DNA of 64,000 bases from Virgibacillus proomii. Its GTDB lineage: Bacteria; Bacillota; Bacilli; Bacillales; Amphibacillaceae. The notes under the pieces are model-generated. The model made no database searches and was not told where the DNA came from. It saw only the letters and a program-made list of their open reading frames with translations. Numbering within the stretch: the first letter of the stretch is position 1; each line of letters starts with the position of its first letter. Of the stretch, positions 53,025 through 61,372 are shown piece by piece. Location: assembly GCF_018916875.1 (NCBI RefSeq), contig NZ_JAHLNO010000019.1:124001-188000 (forward strand), in the 5' to 3' direction. A program made the position numbers and the translations under genes.

Positions 53025-54584
53025 ATGAGTTTTTATCGGATTGGAATTGATGTAGGTGGGACAAACACAGATGCGGTTATTTTAAATGAAGCTATGGAAG
53101 TAATTTCAGCGACAAAAATAATTACACAAGACAATGTCAGTGAGGCGATTTTATTAGCTTTAAAAGAAGTTGTGCAACAAGCCGGTATCCCAACGGAACA
53201 AATCACGCATGCTATGCTTGGTACTACACATTGTACCAATGCCATCGTTGAGCGCAAACATTTAAATAAAGTTGGGATTATCCGTATTGGCGCTCCTGCT
53301 AGTATGGCTGTTAAACCGCTTATCGGATTTCCGGAAGATCTACAGTCACACTTAGGTAACGAAGTATATGTTGTTCGCGGCGGACATGAATATGACGGGA
53401 GAGAAATTGTTCCATTAGATAAACAAGCAATTTATGATGCTGCTAGAAAGATGAAAGGAAAGGTAGATTCTGTAGCGATTACTTCGATTTTTTCGCCTGT
53501 AACTCAAGATCATGAAGAAGCTGCACAGGCAATTGTAAAAGAAGTATTAGGTGATGAGATTCCTATTTCTTTGTCGTTTGAAATCGGTAGTGTTGGTCTT
53601 ATTGAGCGCGAAAATGCAACGATTTTAAATGCTTCTGTAGTTAATGTTGCAAAAGCAATGGCTAACGGATTTATCGCTGCTCTACATGAGGAAGGAATCG
53701 ACTGTCAAGTTTATTTTGGACAAAACGATGGCACGCTGATGTCAGTGGAATATGCTATGAAGTACCCTATCTACACAATTGCTTGTGGACCAACAAATAG
53801 TCTACGTGGTGCATCTTATTTGTCAGATGTTGATAATGGGATTGTTGTCGATGTCGGGGGCACTACGACAGATGTAGGTGTATTGGTAGACACTTTTCCG
53901 CGTGAATCAGCGTTAGCTGTTGAAATTGGTAAAGTTCGTACTAATTTCCGTATGCCTGATCTTGTTTCAATTGGTTTAGGCGGCGGAACAATCATACGCA
54001 TTAAGGAAGATAATACATTTACAATTGGTCCAGATAGTGTTGGATATCGTCTGAAGGAAAAAGCAATGGTGTTTGGCGGTGACACGTTAACAGCTACGGA
54101 TATTGCTGTTTTCTTAGGAAAAGCAAATATTGGAGATTACAATAATGTTGCACATTTAGATGTTCCATTGCTGGAAAAAATTTATCAGCAAATGATAGCA
54201 ATGGTAGAGAATGCCATTGATCAAATGAAAACAAGTGGAGAACCTGAACCTGTCATTCTTGTTGGTGGTGGAAGTGTTTTATTTCCTGAGCAATTAAAGG
54301 GAGCTTCTCACGTTTATAAACCTGAAAATTTTGGTGTTGCTAATGCTATTGGGTCAGCGATAAGTCAGGTTAGTGGACAAGTAGAACGTATTTATTCATT
54401 AGATCAATTCGGACGTCTTGAGGCAATTGAAGAAGCGAAACACTTAGCGATTGAGGAAGCAATCGCTGCTGGTGCAAATCCTGATACTTGCAAAATTGTT
54501 GAAATTGAAGATGTCCCACTAGCTTACTTACCAGGTAATGCAACACGTATAAGTGTAAAGGCAGCAGGTGAGCTATTGAAATAA
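53025..54584 (+). CDS. Hydantoinase/oxoprolinase family protein
   Basis: 519 residues, matching the A-subunit type (HyuA-like). N-terminal RIGIDVGGTNTDAVIL is the ASKHA-type nucleotide loop; LGTTHCTNAIVER, GGHEYDGREIVPLD, and the second nucleotide motif IVVDVGGTTTDVGVLV follow. These enzymes use ATP to open a cyclic amide ring. GAGGGGGTGATG lies before the ATG, overlapping the end of the DUF917 gene. The pair is the only hydantoinase set here; a second DUF917 gene at 59364 has no hydantoinase beside it. Confidence 0.9.
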   Translation: MSFYRIGIDVGGTNTDAVILNEAMEVISATKIITQDNVSEAILLALKEVVQQAGIPTEQITHAMLGTTHCTNAIVERKHLNKVGIIRIGAPASMAVKPLIGFPEDLQSHLGNEVYVVRGGHEYDGREIVPLDKQAIYDAARKMKGKVDSVAITSIFSPVTQDHEEAAQAIVKEVLGDEIPISLSFEIGSVGLIERENATILNASVVNVAKAMANGFIAALHEEGIDCQVYFGQNDGTLMSVEYAMKYPIYTIACGPTNSLRGASYLSDVDNGIVVDVGGTTTDVGVLVDTFPRESALAVEIGKVRTNFRMPDLVSIGLGGGTIIRIKEDNTFTIGPDSVGYRLKEKAMVFGGDTLTATDIAVFLGKANIGDYNNVAHLDVPLLEKIYQQMIAMVENAIDQMKTSGEPEPVILVGGGSVLFPEQLKGASHVYKPENFGVANAIGSAISQVSGQVERIYSLDQFGRLEAIEEAKHLAIEEAIAAGANPDTCKIVEIEDVPLAYLPGNATRISVKAAGELLK

Positions 54585-54625
54585 TCGAGATGATCAAAAA
54601 TGTACACTTTGTTGTTGGCTGCTGG

Positions 54626-54985
54626 CTTATCCCGCATGTAAAGAGCCGTAAGACCTTCCACTTGAACTATGCTTTGTTTTTTGTACATGCACTAATAAAT
54701 TTTATTATTTTCTAGATGATTTTAAAAAAGTATTTGATTGTTTAGGGAATATTTCTTTGGATAACTTTTTTGAAAATTACCATCATCTAGCTTAGGGGTT
54801 AAAGCTGGAGCAAACTTCGCTCCTCTTCTTTTGATAAGTCAACATATGCTCGAATCTAAAGGAAAGCCGACAAAAGCGGGCTTGCCACCCAATGTCGGCA
54901 TACCACTGTTTAGAGGCATGTTTCTTTTATCCCGTTAGAAGTTCTTCGGGTTTGTACGTCGTTAACTGAGTGCTTCTAGCTTTTA
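54626..54985 (+). repeat. Truncated family A start, family B copy 5 and tail C
   Basis: 54626-54672 has TTATCCCGCATGTAAAGAGC and then breaks off. Family B runs 54781-54933 (CATCATCTAGCTTAG, GTCAACATATGCTCG, CCACTGTTTAGAGGC). Tail C is at 54935-54985 (GTTAGAAGTTCTTCGGG, AACTGAGTGCTTCTAGC). Confidence 0.75.
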
Positions 54986-54989
54986 TTCC

Positions 54990-55081
54990 ACTATAGGAAA
55001 GTATAAAACTTTATGGTTTATAGTATAAGAAAAAAACTATAGCTTTCGCCATAAAGACTTGGCGATAAGCCAAGTTTTTCT
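54990..55081 (+). repeat. Dispersed structured repeat family D, copy 3
   Basis: ACTATAGGAAAGTATAAAAC to CCAAGTTTTTCT, directly after tail C. Two extra A residues compared with other copies. The remaining 300 bases to the permease start hold no gene. Confidence 0.85.
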
Positions 55082-55394
55082 AAGCTTAAGTATCTGGAAC
55101 AGAAGCCTGTACAGGTACTTATCGTAAAACAGAAAATTCATAACATGGAATCGACGTGGTGTTTAAATGTTATTTTCGTGCAAGGTAATCGTGACACATT
55201 GAACTTCTCCGTTTGTTGTTCCTAGATATCAATTTGCAACATATATAAGAGATTACCTTTTCTCTATATTTCGTCGTTTGGTTGCTGGATTTGAACAGCA
55301 TGTTAGTATCGTGATGTCACTCACTATAATGAATTTTTAATACGCTTTTGATAAATGTTGAGATAAAAATTTAAGCATAAAGGTGGATTATTAT

Positions 55395-56636
55395 ATGGAA
55401 GAAAGAGAAGATTTAATATTACAGCCTGTTCCACTAAGCGAACGAATTGGTTGGAAAGCACCATTATTTAACGTACTTGGGACAAATATCGCTATTTCTG
55501 CTTTAATGGTAGGAAGTACATTAATAACCGGTTTAACATTAAAGGATTTGATTTGGGTCTCCATTATTGGAAATCTTATTCTTATGGCAATTCTCATTAT
55601 TCAAGGAAATATCGGCAGCCGTGAAGGGGTAAATACGTATGTTATAGCTAAAGGGCCATTTGGAGAGATTGGTGGAACTTGGGTTATTTCTTTAATCCTT
55701 GGAATTACCAGCTTTGGATGGTTTGGTATTCAAGCCGGGGTTGCTGGACTATCAATAAAGCAAATATTTCCTAATATCAACTTAACATTAACGGTGATCA
55801 TTATAGGAATTTTGATGGTGGTAGTTGCAGCATATGGGTTTAATACGATGGCATTATTTAATTATATTGCGATTCCACCACTAATTGTATTAATTGTTTG
55901 GGCACTGATTAAAGCGATTGATCAAGGCGGAGGGATTAGTCCAGTACTTGATTATACTCCGGAAAACCCAATAACAATGATTAAGGGCATTGATATTGTT
56001 GTAGGCTTAATTATTGTAGGTGCAGTTATTTCTCCTGATTATCTCCGCTATACACGCGGAATTAAAGATGTCGTTATTGTGGGATTTGTCGCTGTAGCAT
56101 TAGTGACATTTTTTCAACAAGTTGCAGCCGGAATAATGTCTGTTAACGCATTGAATACAGATATTACGGAAGTATTGAAATCATTAGGATTTAACTGGGT
56201 AGCTTTTGTCGTATTAATCCTTGCTGCCTGGTCTACGAATTTAGCCAATGCTTATTCAGGTGGACTAGCCTTAAAAAATATTTTTCCAAATGTAAAACGA
56301 ATTTATTTAACGTTAATTGCAGGAAGTGTGGGTATCATTTTAGCGGCATTTGATATTATTAGTGTCTTTCAAGGATTTTTAAGCTTTCTGAGTATGACTG
56401 TATCAGCAATCGCCGGTGTGATTTGGGTAGAGTATTATATTATTCAGAAAAAGAAGCTTGTTATCCGAAAAGGAATCCATTGGCTGGCAATCTTTGCCTG
56501 GATTGGCGGGGTAGTTGTTTCATACCTATCTTCAAAATGGGGATTTGGAATTGCACCAATTAATTCTATTATTGTAGCTGGCTTATTGTATTTCGCTTTA
56601 GAAAAAGCATTTGACAATAAAGTGTTATCTAATTGA
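55395..56636 (+). CDS. NCS1-type cytosine/hydantoin permease (CodB-like)
   Basis: 413 residues from ATG 55395 (AAGGTGG eight bases upstream). About 12 hydrophobic segments; SERIGWKAPLFNVLGTNIAI, SFGWFGIQAGVAGLSIKQIF and LAAWSTNLANAYSGGLALKN match the cytosine permease/NCS1 family, which carries nucleobases, allantoin and hydantoins by cation symport. In this setting a cyclic amide or pyrimidine-type substrate is likely. It is followed at once by a nitrilase-family gene with which it is co-transcribed. Confidence 0.9.
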   Translation: MEEREDLILQPVPLSERIGWKAPLFNVLGTNIAISALMVGSTLITGLTLKDLIWVSIIGNLILMAILIIQGNIGSREGVNTYVIAKGPFGEIGGTWVISLILGITSFGWFGIQAGVAGLSIKQIFPNINLTLTVIIIGILMVVVAAYGFNTMALFNYIAIPPLIVLIVWALIKAIDQGGGISPVLDYTPENPITMIKGIDIVVGLIIVGAVISPDYLRYTRGIKDVVIVGFVAVALVTFFQQVAAGIMSVNALNTDITEVLKSLGFNWVAFVVLILAAWSTNLANAYSGGLALKNIFPNVKRIYLTLIAGSVGIILAAFDIISVFQGFLSFLSMTVSAIAGVIWVEYYIIQKKKLVIRKGIHWLAIFAWIGGVVVSYLSSKWGFGIAPINSIIVAGLLYFALEKAFDNKVLSN

Positions 56637-56659
56637 AAAACAGAATGGAGTTGAGTTCG

Positions 56660-57478
56660 TTGACCAAAAAAGTGTCCATTGGCATTATTCAAATGGAGGC
56701 AAAGCTAGGTGATGTAGAGTTTAATTTACAAAAAGCTGCAAAATTTATTAAGCAGGCAGCATCGCAAGGAAGTGATATTGTTTGTCTTCCAGAACTTTTT
56801 TCTACCGGCTATCATTTGGCATACCTTAAGGAAAAAACAAATGAATTAGGCTTAAAATATTTTCAACAAAGTGTAGAAGTATTGAGCCAAACAGCAAAAG
56901 AAAATAACGTATATGTCATTGCTCCGATTGTTGAACAAAGAGAATTAGCAGGAGTGGCTTATAATTCTGCTTTGGTTTTTGATAGAGAAGGAAATATAGT
57001 TGGAAGCTTTGCAAAAGCACATTTATGGGCATTGGAGCGATTTTACTTTAAAGAAGGATCTGAGTTCCCTGTATTTGATACAGACTTTGGAAAAATCGGC
57101 ATTGCCATTTGTTATGACGCTGGTTTTCCTGAGGTATCTAGAAGTCTTTGTTTACAAGGAGCAGATATTATCTTTGTGCCTTCTGCATGGAGAATAGAAG
57201 ATGAGGATATGTGGGATTTAAATCTGCCCCAACGCGCTTTGGAAAATGTATTATTTACAGTTGGTGTAAATAGTGTTGGAGACCAACATGGACTGCATTT
57301 ATTTGGAAAAAGTAAGGTATGTAATCCACGTGGGCAGATTATAAAAGAGCTGCCTACCGATAAAGAAACAGTCGAGGTTATTGAGATTGATCTTGAAGAT
57401 ATTCTTAAATATCGCACTGAAATTTCTTATTTACGTGATCGTAAACCATTTATGTATAATTTGTTAACAGAAAAATAG
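56660..57478 (+). CDS. Carbon-nitrogen hydrolase (nitrilase superfamily)
   Basis: 272 residues from TTG 56660 (GGAG nine bases upstream); ATG 56645 and TTG 56633 are alternatives. Catalytic triad: Glu in CLPELFSTG, Lys in FAKAHLW, Cys in IAICYDAGFPE. Length and motifs resemble N-carbamoyl amino acid amidohydrolases and beta-ureidopropionase-like enzymes, which remove the carbamoyl group left after hydantoin or dihydropyrimidine ring opening. That fits the neighbouring hydantoinase and permease but the substrate is not proven. A strong terminator follows. Confidence 0.88.
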   Translation: MTKKVSIGIIQMEAKLGDVEFNLQKAAKFIKQAASQGSDIVCLPELFSTGYHLAYLKEKTNELGLKYFQQSVEVLSQTAKENNVYVIAPIVEQRELAGVAYNSALVFDREGNIVGSFAKAHLWALERFYFKEGSEFPVFDTDFGKIGIAICYDAGFPEVSRSLCLQGADIIFVPSAWRIEDEDMWDLNLPQRALENVLFTVGVNSVGDQHGLHLFGKSKVCNPRGQIIKELPTDKETVEVIEIDLEDILKYRTEISYLRDRKPFMYNLLTEK

Positions 57479-57516
57479 CCATGATAGTAAGGATGACTAA
57501 ATTTCGTTTAACAGTG

Positions 57517-57558
57517 GCGGCATTCTTATCATTTCGGATAAGAATGCCGCTATTTTTT
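57517..57558 (+). terminator. Strong terminator after the nitrilase gene
   Basis: 14-base perfect arms GCGGCATTCTTATC / GATAAGAATGCCGC, loop ATTTCG, then TATTTTTTAT. Confidence 0.9.
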
Positions 57559-57560
57559 AT

Positions 57561-57650
57561 ACTATAGGAAAGTATAAAACTTTATGGTTTATAGTATAAG
57601 AAAAACTACAGCTTTCGCCATAAAGACTTGGCGATAAGCCAAGTTTTTCT
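57561..57650 (+). repeat. Dispersed structured repeat family D, copy 4
   Basis: ACTATAGGAAAGTATAAAAC to CCAAGTTTTTCT, starting two bases after the T tract of the preceding terminator. Confidence 0.85.
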
Positions 57651-57699
57651 AATAAAAATAAAATTCTACGACTGGTGAGTCCCCTTTTTTTTGAAGCGT

Positions 57700-57910
57700 A
57701 TCTTTGTCCAGTTTAAGCGTTCGTGCTGCTAGCAAACTTCGACCTTCTTCCTATGGATAAGTCAACATTGGCTCGAATCTAAAGGAAGGCCGACTGAAAG
57801 CGGGCTTGCCGCTCAGGCGTTGGCATACCTCTGCCTGCAGGGCATGTTTCCTTTATCGCTTTAGAAGGTCTCTAATCTATGCCGTTAACCGAGTGCTTCC
57901 GGTTTTTGTT
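57700..57910 (+). repeat. Dispersed repeat family B copy 6 with tail C
   Basis: CTTTGTCCAGTTTAAGCG, GTCAACATTGGCTCG, AAGGAAGGCCGACTGAAAGC, GTTGGCATACCTCTG to 57857; tail C (TTAGAAGGTCTC, GCCGTTAACCGAGTGCTTCC) to about 57910. Confidence 0.85.
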
Positions 57911-58095
57911 CAGAAACAACAATCCTTTTATAAGCTTAGAATATTGGTTTTCTGAGATTGAGTTGTTTCGTGTTAAGTTAGATTTGTTTCAATTTTAAGG
58001 TAGTTCCCCGAATAGAAAAACGATCATTAAGGAAGAGATAAAATGAATTTTCTCTTTGGTTTTGGAAAATAGTTGACGCTTCGACTTTCTTGCTA

Positions 58096-58287
58096 TTTAT
58101 CCCGCATATAAGGTGCTGTAAGACTCCCACTTCAAGAATTGGAGAATCCATACTGCAACAAGTCTAAGTTGGAGATTACAACACCTAAATACCCGATTCG
58201 TTAAAGGGCCTTTAGGTCATACCCTTACGGTAGTAACATTCAGTAGAAGATGGAAGAAAACTCCTACTGAATGAAGTTTCACTTTAT
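58096..58287 (+). repeat. Dispersed repeat family A, full copy
   Basis: TTTATCCCGCATATAAGGTG to GAAGTTTCACTTTAT. First hairpin arms are AGGTGCTGT / ACAACACCT in place of AGGTGCCGT / ACGGCACCT, a partly compensated change. Confidence 0.85.
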
Positions 58288-58346
58288 CTTTCTCTTGAAC
58301 ACACACTATAAAAAAGAAAATATGGGAAAACTTTGAGATTGATTTT

Positions 58347-58403
58347 TTCCCACTTATTCCATTCCTGCGAATTGTTTAAAAATTTATAATCATACAAAGG
58401 GGT
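58347..58403 (+). promoter_or_regulatory. Regulatory block shared with 51750 (copy 2)
   Basis: TTTCCCACTTATTCCATTCC, GCGAATTGTTTAAAAATTTA, TAATCATACAAAGGG. It lies directly before the racemase ribosome site, while copy 1 sits 135 bases before its gene. Confidence 0.65.
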
Positions 58404-58409
58404 GAATGT

Positions 58410-59033
58410 ATGCTAGGAATAATAAGAGTACTAACTACAAAAGACAATCAAGTCTTACAGGAGCATGGAAATCGTTTGACTGAATTATATGGGATTCGGT
58501 CTAAGTCGAGCTGTATTGCTTCCCAACCAAATGGCATTTATGATGATGAATCGGAAAAGGTCGCTATACCTAAAATTGTCGCTTTAGCACAAGAAATGGC
58601 CAAGGATGGGCAAATAGATGCGATTACGATTAGTTGTGCTAAAGACCCAGGACTTGAAGAAACAAGGCAAGCGGTGAATATTCCAGTATTCGGCGCAGGT
58701 ATATGTGGAGCACATGCAGCGAGTATGGTGGGAAGTAAAGTAGCGGTAGTTGGTATAACAGAGCAACCTCCACCGACAATGAAAAAACAATTAGGTGAAA
58801 CATTTTATAATTATGCGTTTTCGCCACGTTTGCGAAAAACGACAGACCTATTTCAACAGTATGCCAAGCCTGAATTGCTTCGGGTCATCAATAAGGCTTT
58901 AGAAGCTGGTGCGGATGTAATTTTATTTGCTTGTACCGGTTTTTCTACGATTCGCCTTAAAGCGTATTTACAAAAGCATATAGAGGTGTTTGCAAATAAC
59001 TTTTTTGCCAAGGACTTAGTGCCGCCTGTATAG
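58410..59033 (+). CDS. Aspartate/hydantoin racemase-family protein, C-terminus altered by deletion
   Basis: 207 residues; AAGGGGTGA precedes the ATG. Two catalytic cysteines of the Asp/Glu/hydantoin racemase fold are visible in ITISCAKDPG and LFACTGFSTI, with VFGAGICGAHAA and KVAVVGITE between. Up to about IRLKAYLQKHIEV the protein looks normal; the last ~20 residues (FANNFFAKDLVPPV) instead resemble the OPT-permease sequence that continues in another frame downstream. A deletion seems to have joined the two genes, replacing the racemase tail. Both active cysteines remain, so the enzyme may still work. It would interconvert D/L hydantoins or related amino acids. Confidence 0.75.
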   Translation: MLGIIRVLTTKDNQVLQEHGNRLTELYGIRSKSSCIASQPNGIYDDESEKVAIPKIVALAQEMAKDGQIDAITISCAKDPGLEETRQAVNIPVFGAGICGAHAASMVGSKVAVVGITEQPPPTMKKQLGETFYNYAFSPRLRKTTDLFQQYAKPELLRVINKALEAGADVILFACTGFSTIRLKAYLQKHIEVFANNFFAKDLVPPV

Positions 59034-59346
59034 AACATATGCCGTTACGATAGAGTCCGGTCTATCTGGCAATGTAGGAATGCTTTTATTACTTTGGGCC
59101 ATTCCTGGTGCAATCATTCAGTTAATTGGCGGGCCAAAACGACAAATGGGCATTCTTTTAGCAACTGGTCTTTTAATCATTAATCCAATTGCGGGGTGGG
59201 CTATAATGGCTGGAATATTACTTCGTACGATTGTGCTGAAGGTTAAAGGTCCAGAAGCAGAAAGTACGATGTATACAACAGCTGCTGGGTTTATTGCTGG
59301 GGATGCTATTTATAGCTTCTTTTCATCGATATGGAAAGTAAAATAA
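58992..59346 (+). pseudogene. C-terminal fragment of an OPT-family oligopeptide transporter
   Basis: The frame reading YRTYAVTIESGLSGNVGM, then LLLLWAIPGAIIQLIGGPKR and AAGFIAGDAIYSFFSSIWKV, is the end of an OPT/YSL transporter with two or three transmembrane segments. It carries no ribosome site and no N-terminal 400-500 residues. The join to the racemase gene lies near 58990, and a one-base shift near 59030 separates the frames. An open frame from ATG 59080 (88 codons) should not be taken as a gene. Confidence 0.75.
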
Positions 59347-59363
59347 GGGGAGGTTGTATCTAA

Positions 59364-60419
59364 TTGACAAGAAAATTATTAACGCGAAATGATGCAAAAA
59401 ATGCTGTATATGGTGGTTGTATTTTAGGTGGGGGTGGAGGAGGCTGGATTCGTGATGGTCTGGAGAAAGCGGAGTTAGCCTTCTTAGAAAACAACCATCC
59501 GGAATTGATTACTGTTGATGAATTGAAAGATGATGATTATGTAGCGTGTGTTTCATTAGTTGGCGCCCCTTCCGCCAAAGAGATGTATATTAATTCTAAA
59601 CAGTTAATTGAAACCGTAGAACGAATGCAAATGGAATGTAACAAACCGATTAAAGCGTTAATGACGAATGAAAATGGGGCAAGTACCACGATTAATGGCT
59701 GGCTGCAAGCAGCAGCAACGGGCTTACCGATTTTAGATGCACCTAGTAATGGTAGAGCTCATCCAACGGGATCGATGGGCTCGATGAATCTGTCAGAAGT
59801 ATCAAACTATGTTTCGATTCAGACCTTTGCAGGCGGAAAAGGAGCAAAAGAGGTAAAGGGAACAGTCATTGCCAGGCTTGATACAGCAGCAAGTACTGTC
59901 CGCTCTGTATCCGTTCAAGCAGGTGGTATGGTTGCGGTATGCAGAAATCCAGTTCAGATAAAATATGTCAAGGACCATGCTGCCATCGGTGGAATTAGCC
60001 AGGCGATGGAACTTGGAGAACTGTTTTTATCGACGCCTAACGGATTACAACGAATTGAGCAAGTAACGAGCCATCTAAAAGGAAGAATTATTCATTCAGG
60101 TGTCGTAACATACTTTTCCTTAAATAAAACAGGTGGTTTTGATATTGGGACGATACATGTAGATCATGACCTTGAGTTAACGTTCTGGAATGAATACATG
60201 ACAGTAGAAATATTAGGCTATCGAAGAAGTACCTTTCCAGATCTGATTATGACATTTGATACAAATACAGGTATGCCGTTAGTAAGTGCAGAAATTGAAG
60301 ACGGAATGGAAATTACTGTTATTACCATACCAAAGAAAAATTTGAAGCTTAGTACAACTATGTTTAATGAAAAATTGCTAAAAGTTATTGAACCCTATAT
60401 TCAAAAGAAGATTGTTTAA
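59364..60419 (+). CDS. DUF917 family protein (2)
   Basis: 351 residues from TTG 59364 (GGGGAGG upstream). GGCILGGGGGGWIRDGLEKA near the start and ASTTINGWLQAAATGLPILD, DAPSNGRAHPTGSMG in the middle mark the family; it is only distantly similar to the DUF917 protein at 51941. No hydantoinase gene adjoins it; instead DUF1177, AroM-like and M29-like genes follow, a grouping I recall from other Firmicutes cyclic-compound catabolic clusters. Substrate unknown. Confidence 0.85.
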   Translation: MTRKLLTRNDAKNAVYGGCILGGGGGGWIRDGLEKAELAFLENNHPELITVDELKDDDYVACVSLVGAPSAKEMYINSKQLIETVERMQMECNKPIKALMTNENGASTTINGWLQAAATGLPILDAPSNGRAHPTGSMGSMNLSEVSNYVSIQTFAGGKGAKEVKGTVIARLDTAASTVRSVSVQAGGMVAVCRNPVQIKYVKDHAAIGGISQAMELGELFLSTPNGLQRIEQVTSHLKGRIIHSGVVTYFSLNKTGGFDIGTIHVDHDLELTFWNEYMTVEILGYRRSTFPDLIMTFDTNTGMPLVSAEIEDGMEITVITIPKKNLKLSTTMFNEKLLKVIEPYIQKKIV

Positions 60420-60434
60420 GGAGCTGTTTAGAAA

Positions 60435-61370
60435 ATGTCTTTAAAATACACACTAGAAGCTTTGGAATTATTAGATAGTTCATATGTAAGCGGTAAGCTG
60501 GTAACAGATTTATTTGCCGATAAAGAGCATGTAGAAGCTTCGTATACTACAGTTACTGGTGAAGAAGGTTCTACGGACTTTGTTAAAATTATCATTAAAG
60601 GAACGGAAGGAAAGAGTAGTGGAGGTTCCGCTCCGACACTGGGTATTGTTGGCAGACTAGGAGGATTAGGCGCAAGACCAAGCCGGATTGGCCTAGTATC
60701 TGATGGTGACGGTGCAGTCGCTGCTGTAGCAACAGCATTAAAATTAGCAGCTATGGTGGAACAAGGTGATCGGCTGCCGGGTGACGTGTACGTAACTACT
60801 CATATTTGCCCAAATGCACCAACTCAGCCACATGAACCAGTTGAATTTATGGGATCTCCAGTTGATATTTTAACGATGAATCAATATGAAGTAGTACCTG
60901 AAATGGATGCTATTATTTCGATTGATACAACGAAAGGCAATAAGGTGTTTAATCACCGAGGAATTGCTTTATCCCCGACTGTAAAATCTGGATATATTTT
61001 AAAGTTTAGCAATGATTTAATTCGTATTATGGAAATGACAACAGGTGATTTACCAGTAACATTTGCTGTAACAACACAAGATATTACTCCATACGGTAAT
61101 GATATATATCATATCAATAGTATTTTACAACCGTCCGTAGCAACAAGTGCACCTGTCGTTGGTTTAGCAATTACGACAAAAACAGCGGTCCCTGGATGTG
61201 GAACAGGTGCTAGTCATGAAGTCGACATTGCTCAAGCAGTACGCTTTAGCATTGAAGTTGCTAAAGAGTATACACAGAGAAAATTTGAGTTTTATGATGT
61301 GGATGAATTTGCCCGTATAGAAGCTAAATATGGCTCCATGGAGCATTTACAAACATTAGGCAGGAAATAA
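60435..61370 (+). CDS. DUF1177 family protein
   Basis: 311 residues, normal length. Conserved GIVGRLGGLGARPSRIGLVS, DVYVTTHICPNAPTQPHEPV and VVPEMDAIISIDTTKGNKVF are typical of DUF1177, with His/Asp-rich patterns that resemble a metallohydrolase active site. Function not established. ATG follows AAGGAGCTG by 11 bases; the gene sits between DUF917 and the AroM-like remnant in one operon. Confidence 0.85.
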   Translation: MSLKYTLEALELLDSSYVSGKLVTDLFADKEHVEASYTTVTGEEGSTDFVKIIIKGTEGKSSGGSAPTLGIVGRLGGLGARPSRIGLVSDGDGAVAAVATALKLAAMVEQGDRLPGDVYVTTHICPNAPTQPHEPVEFMGSPVDILTMNQYEVVPEMDAIISIDTTKGNKVFNHRGIALSPTVKSGYILKFSNDLIRIMEMTTGDLPVTFAVTTQDITPYGNDIYHINSILQPSVATSAPVVGLAITTKTAVPGCGTGASHEVDIAQAVRFSIEVAKEYTQRKFEFYDVDEFARIEAKYGSMEHLQTLGRK

Positions 61371-61372
61371 AA

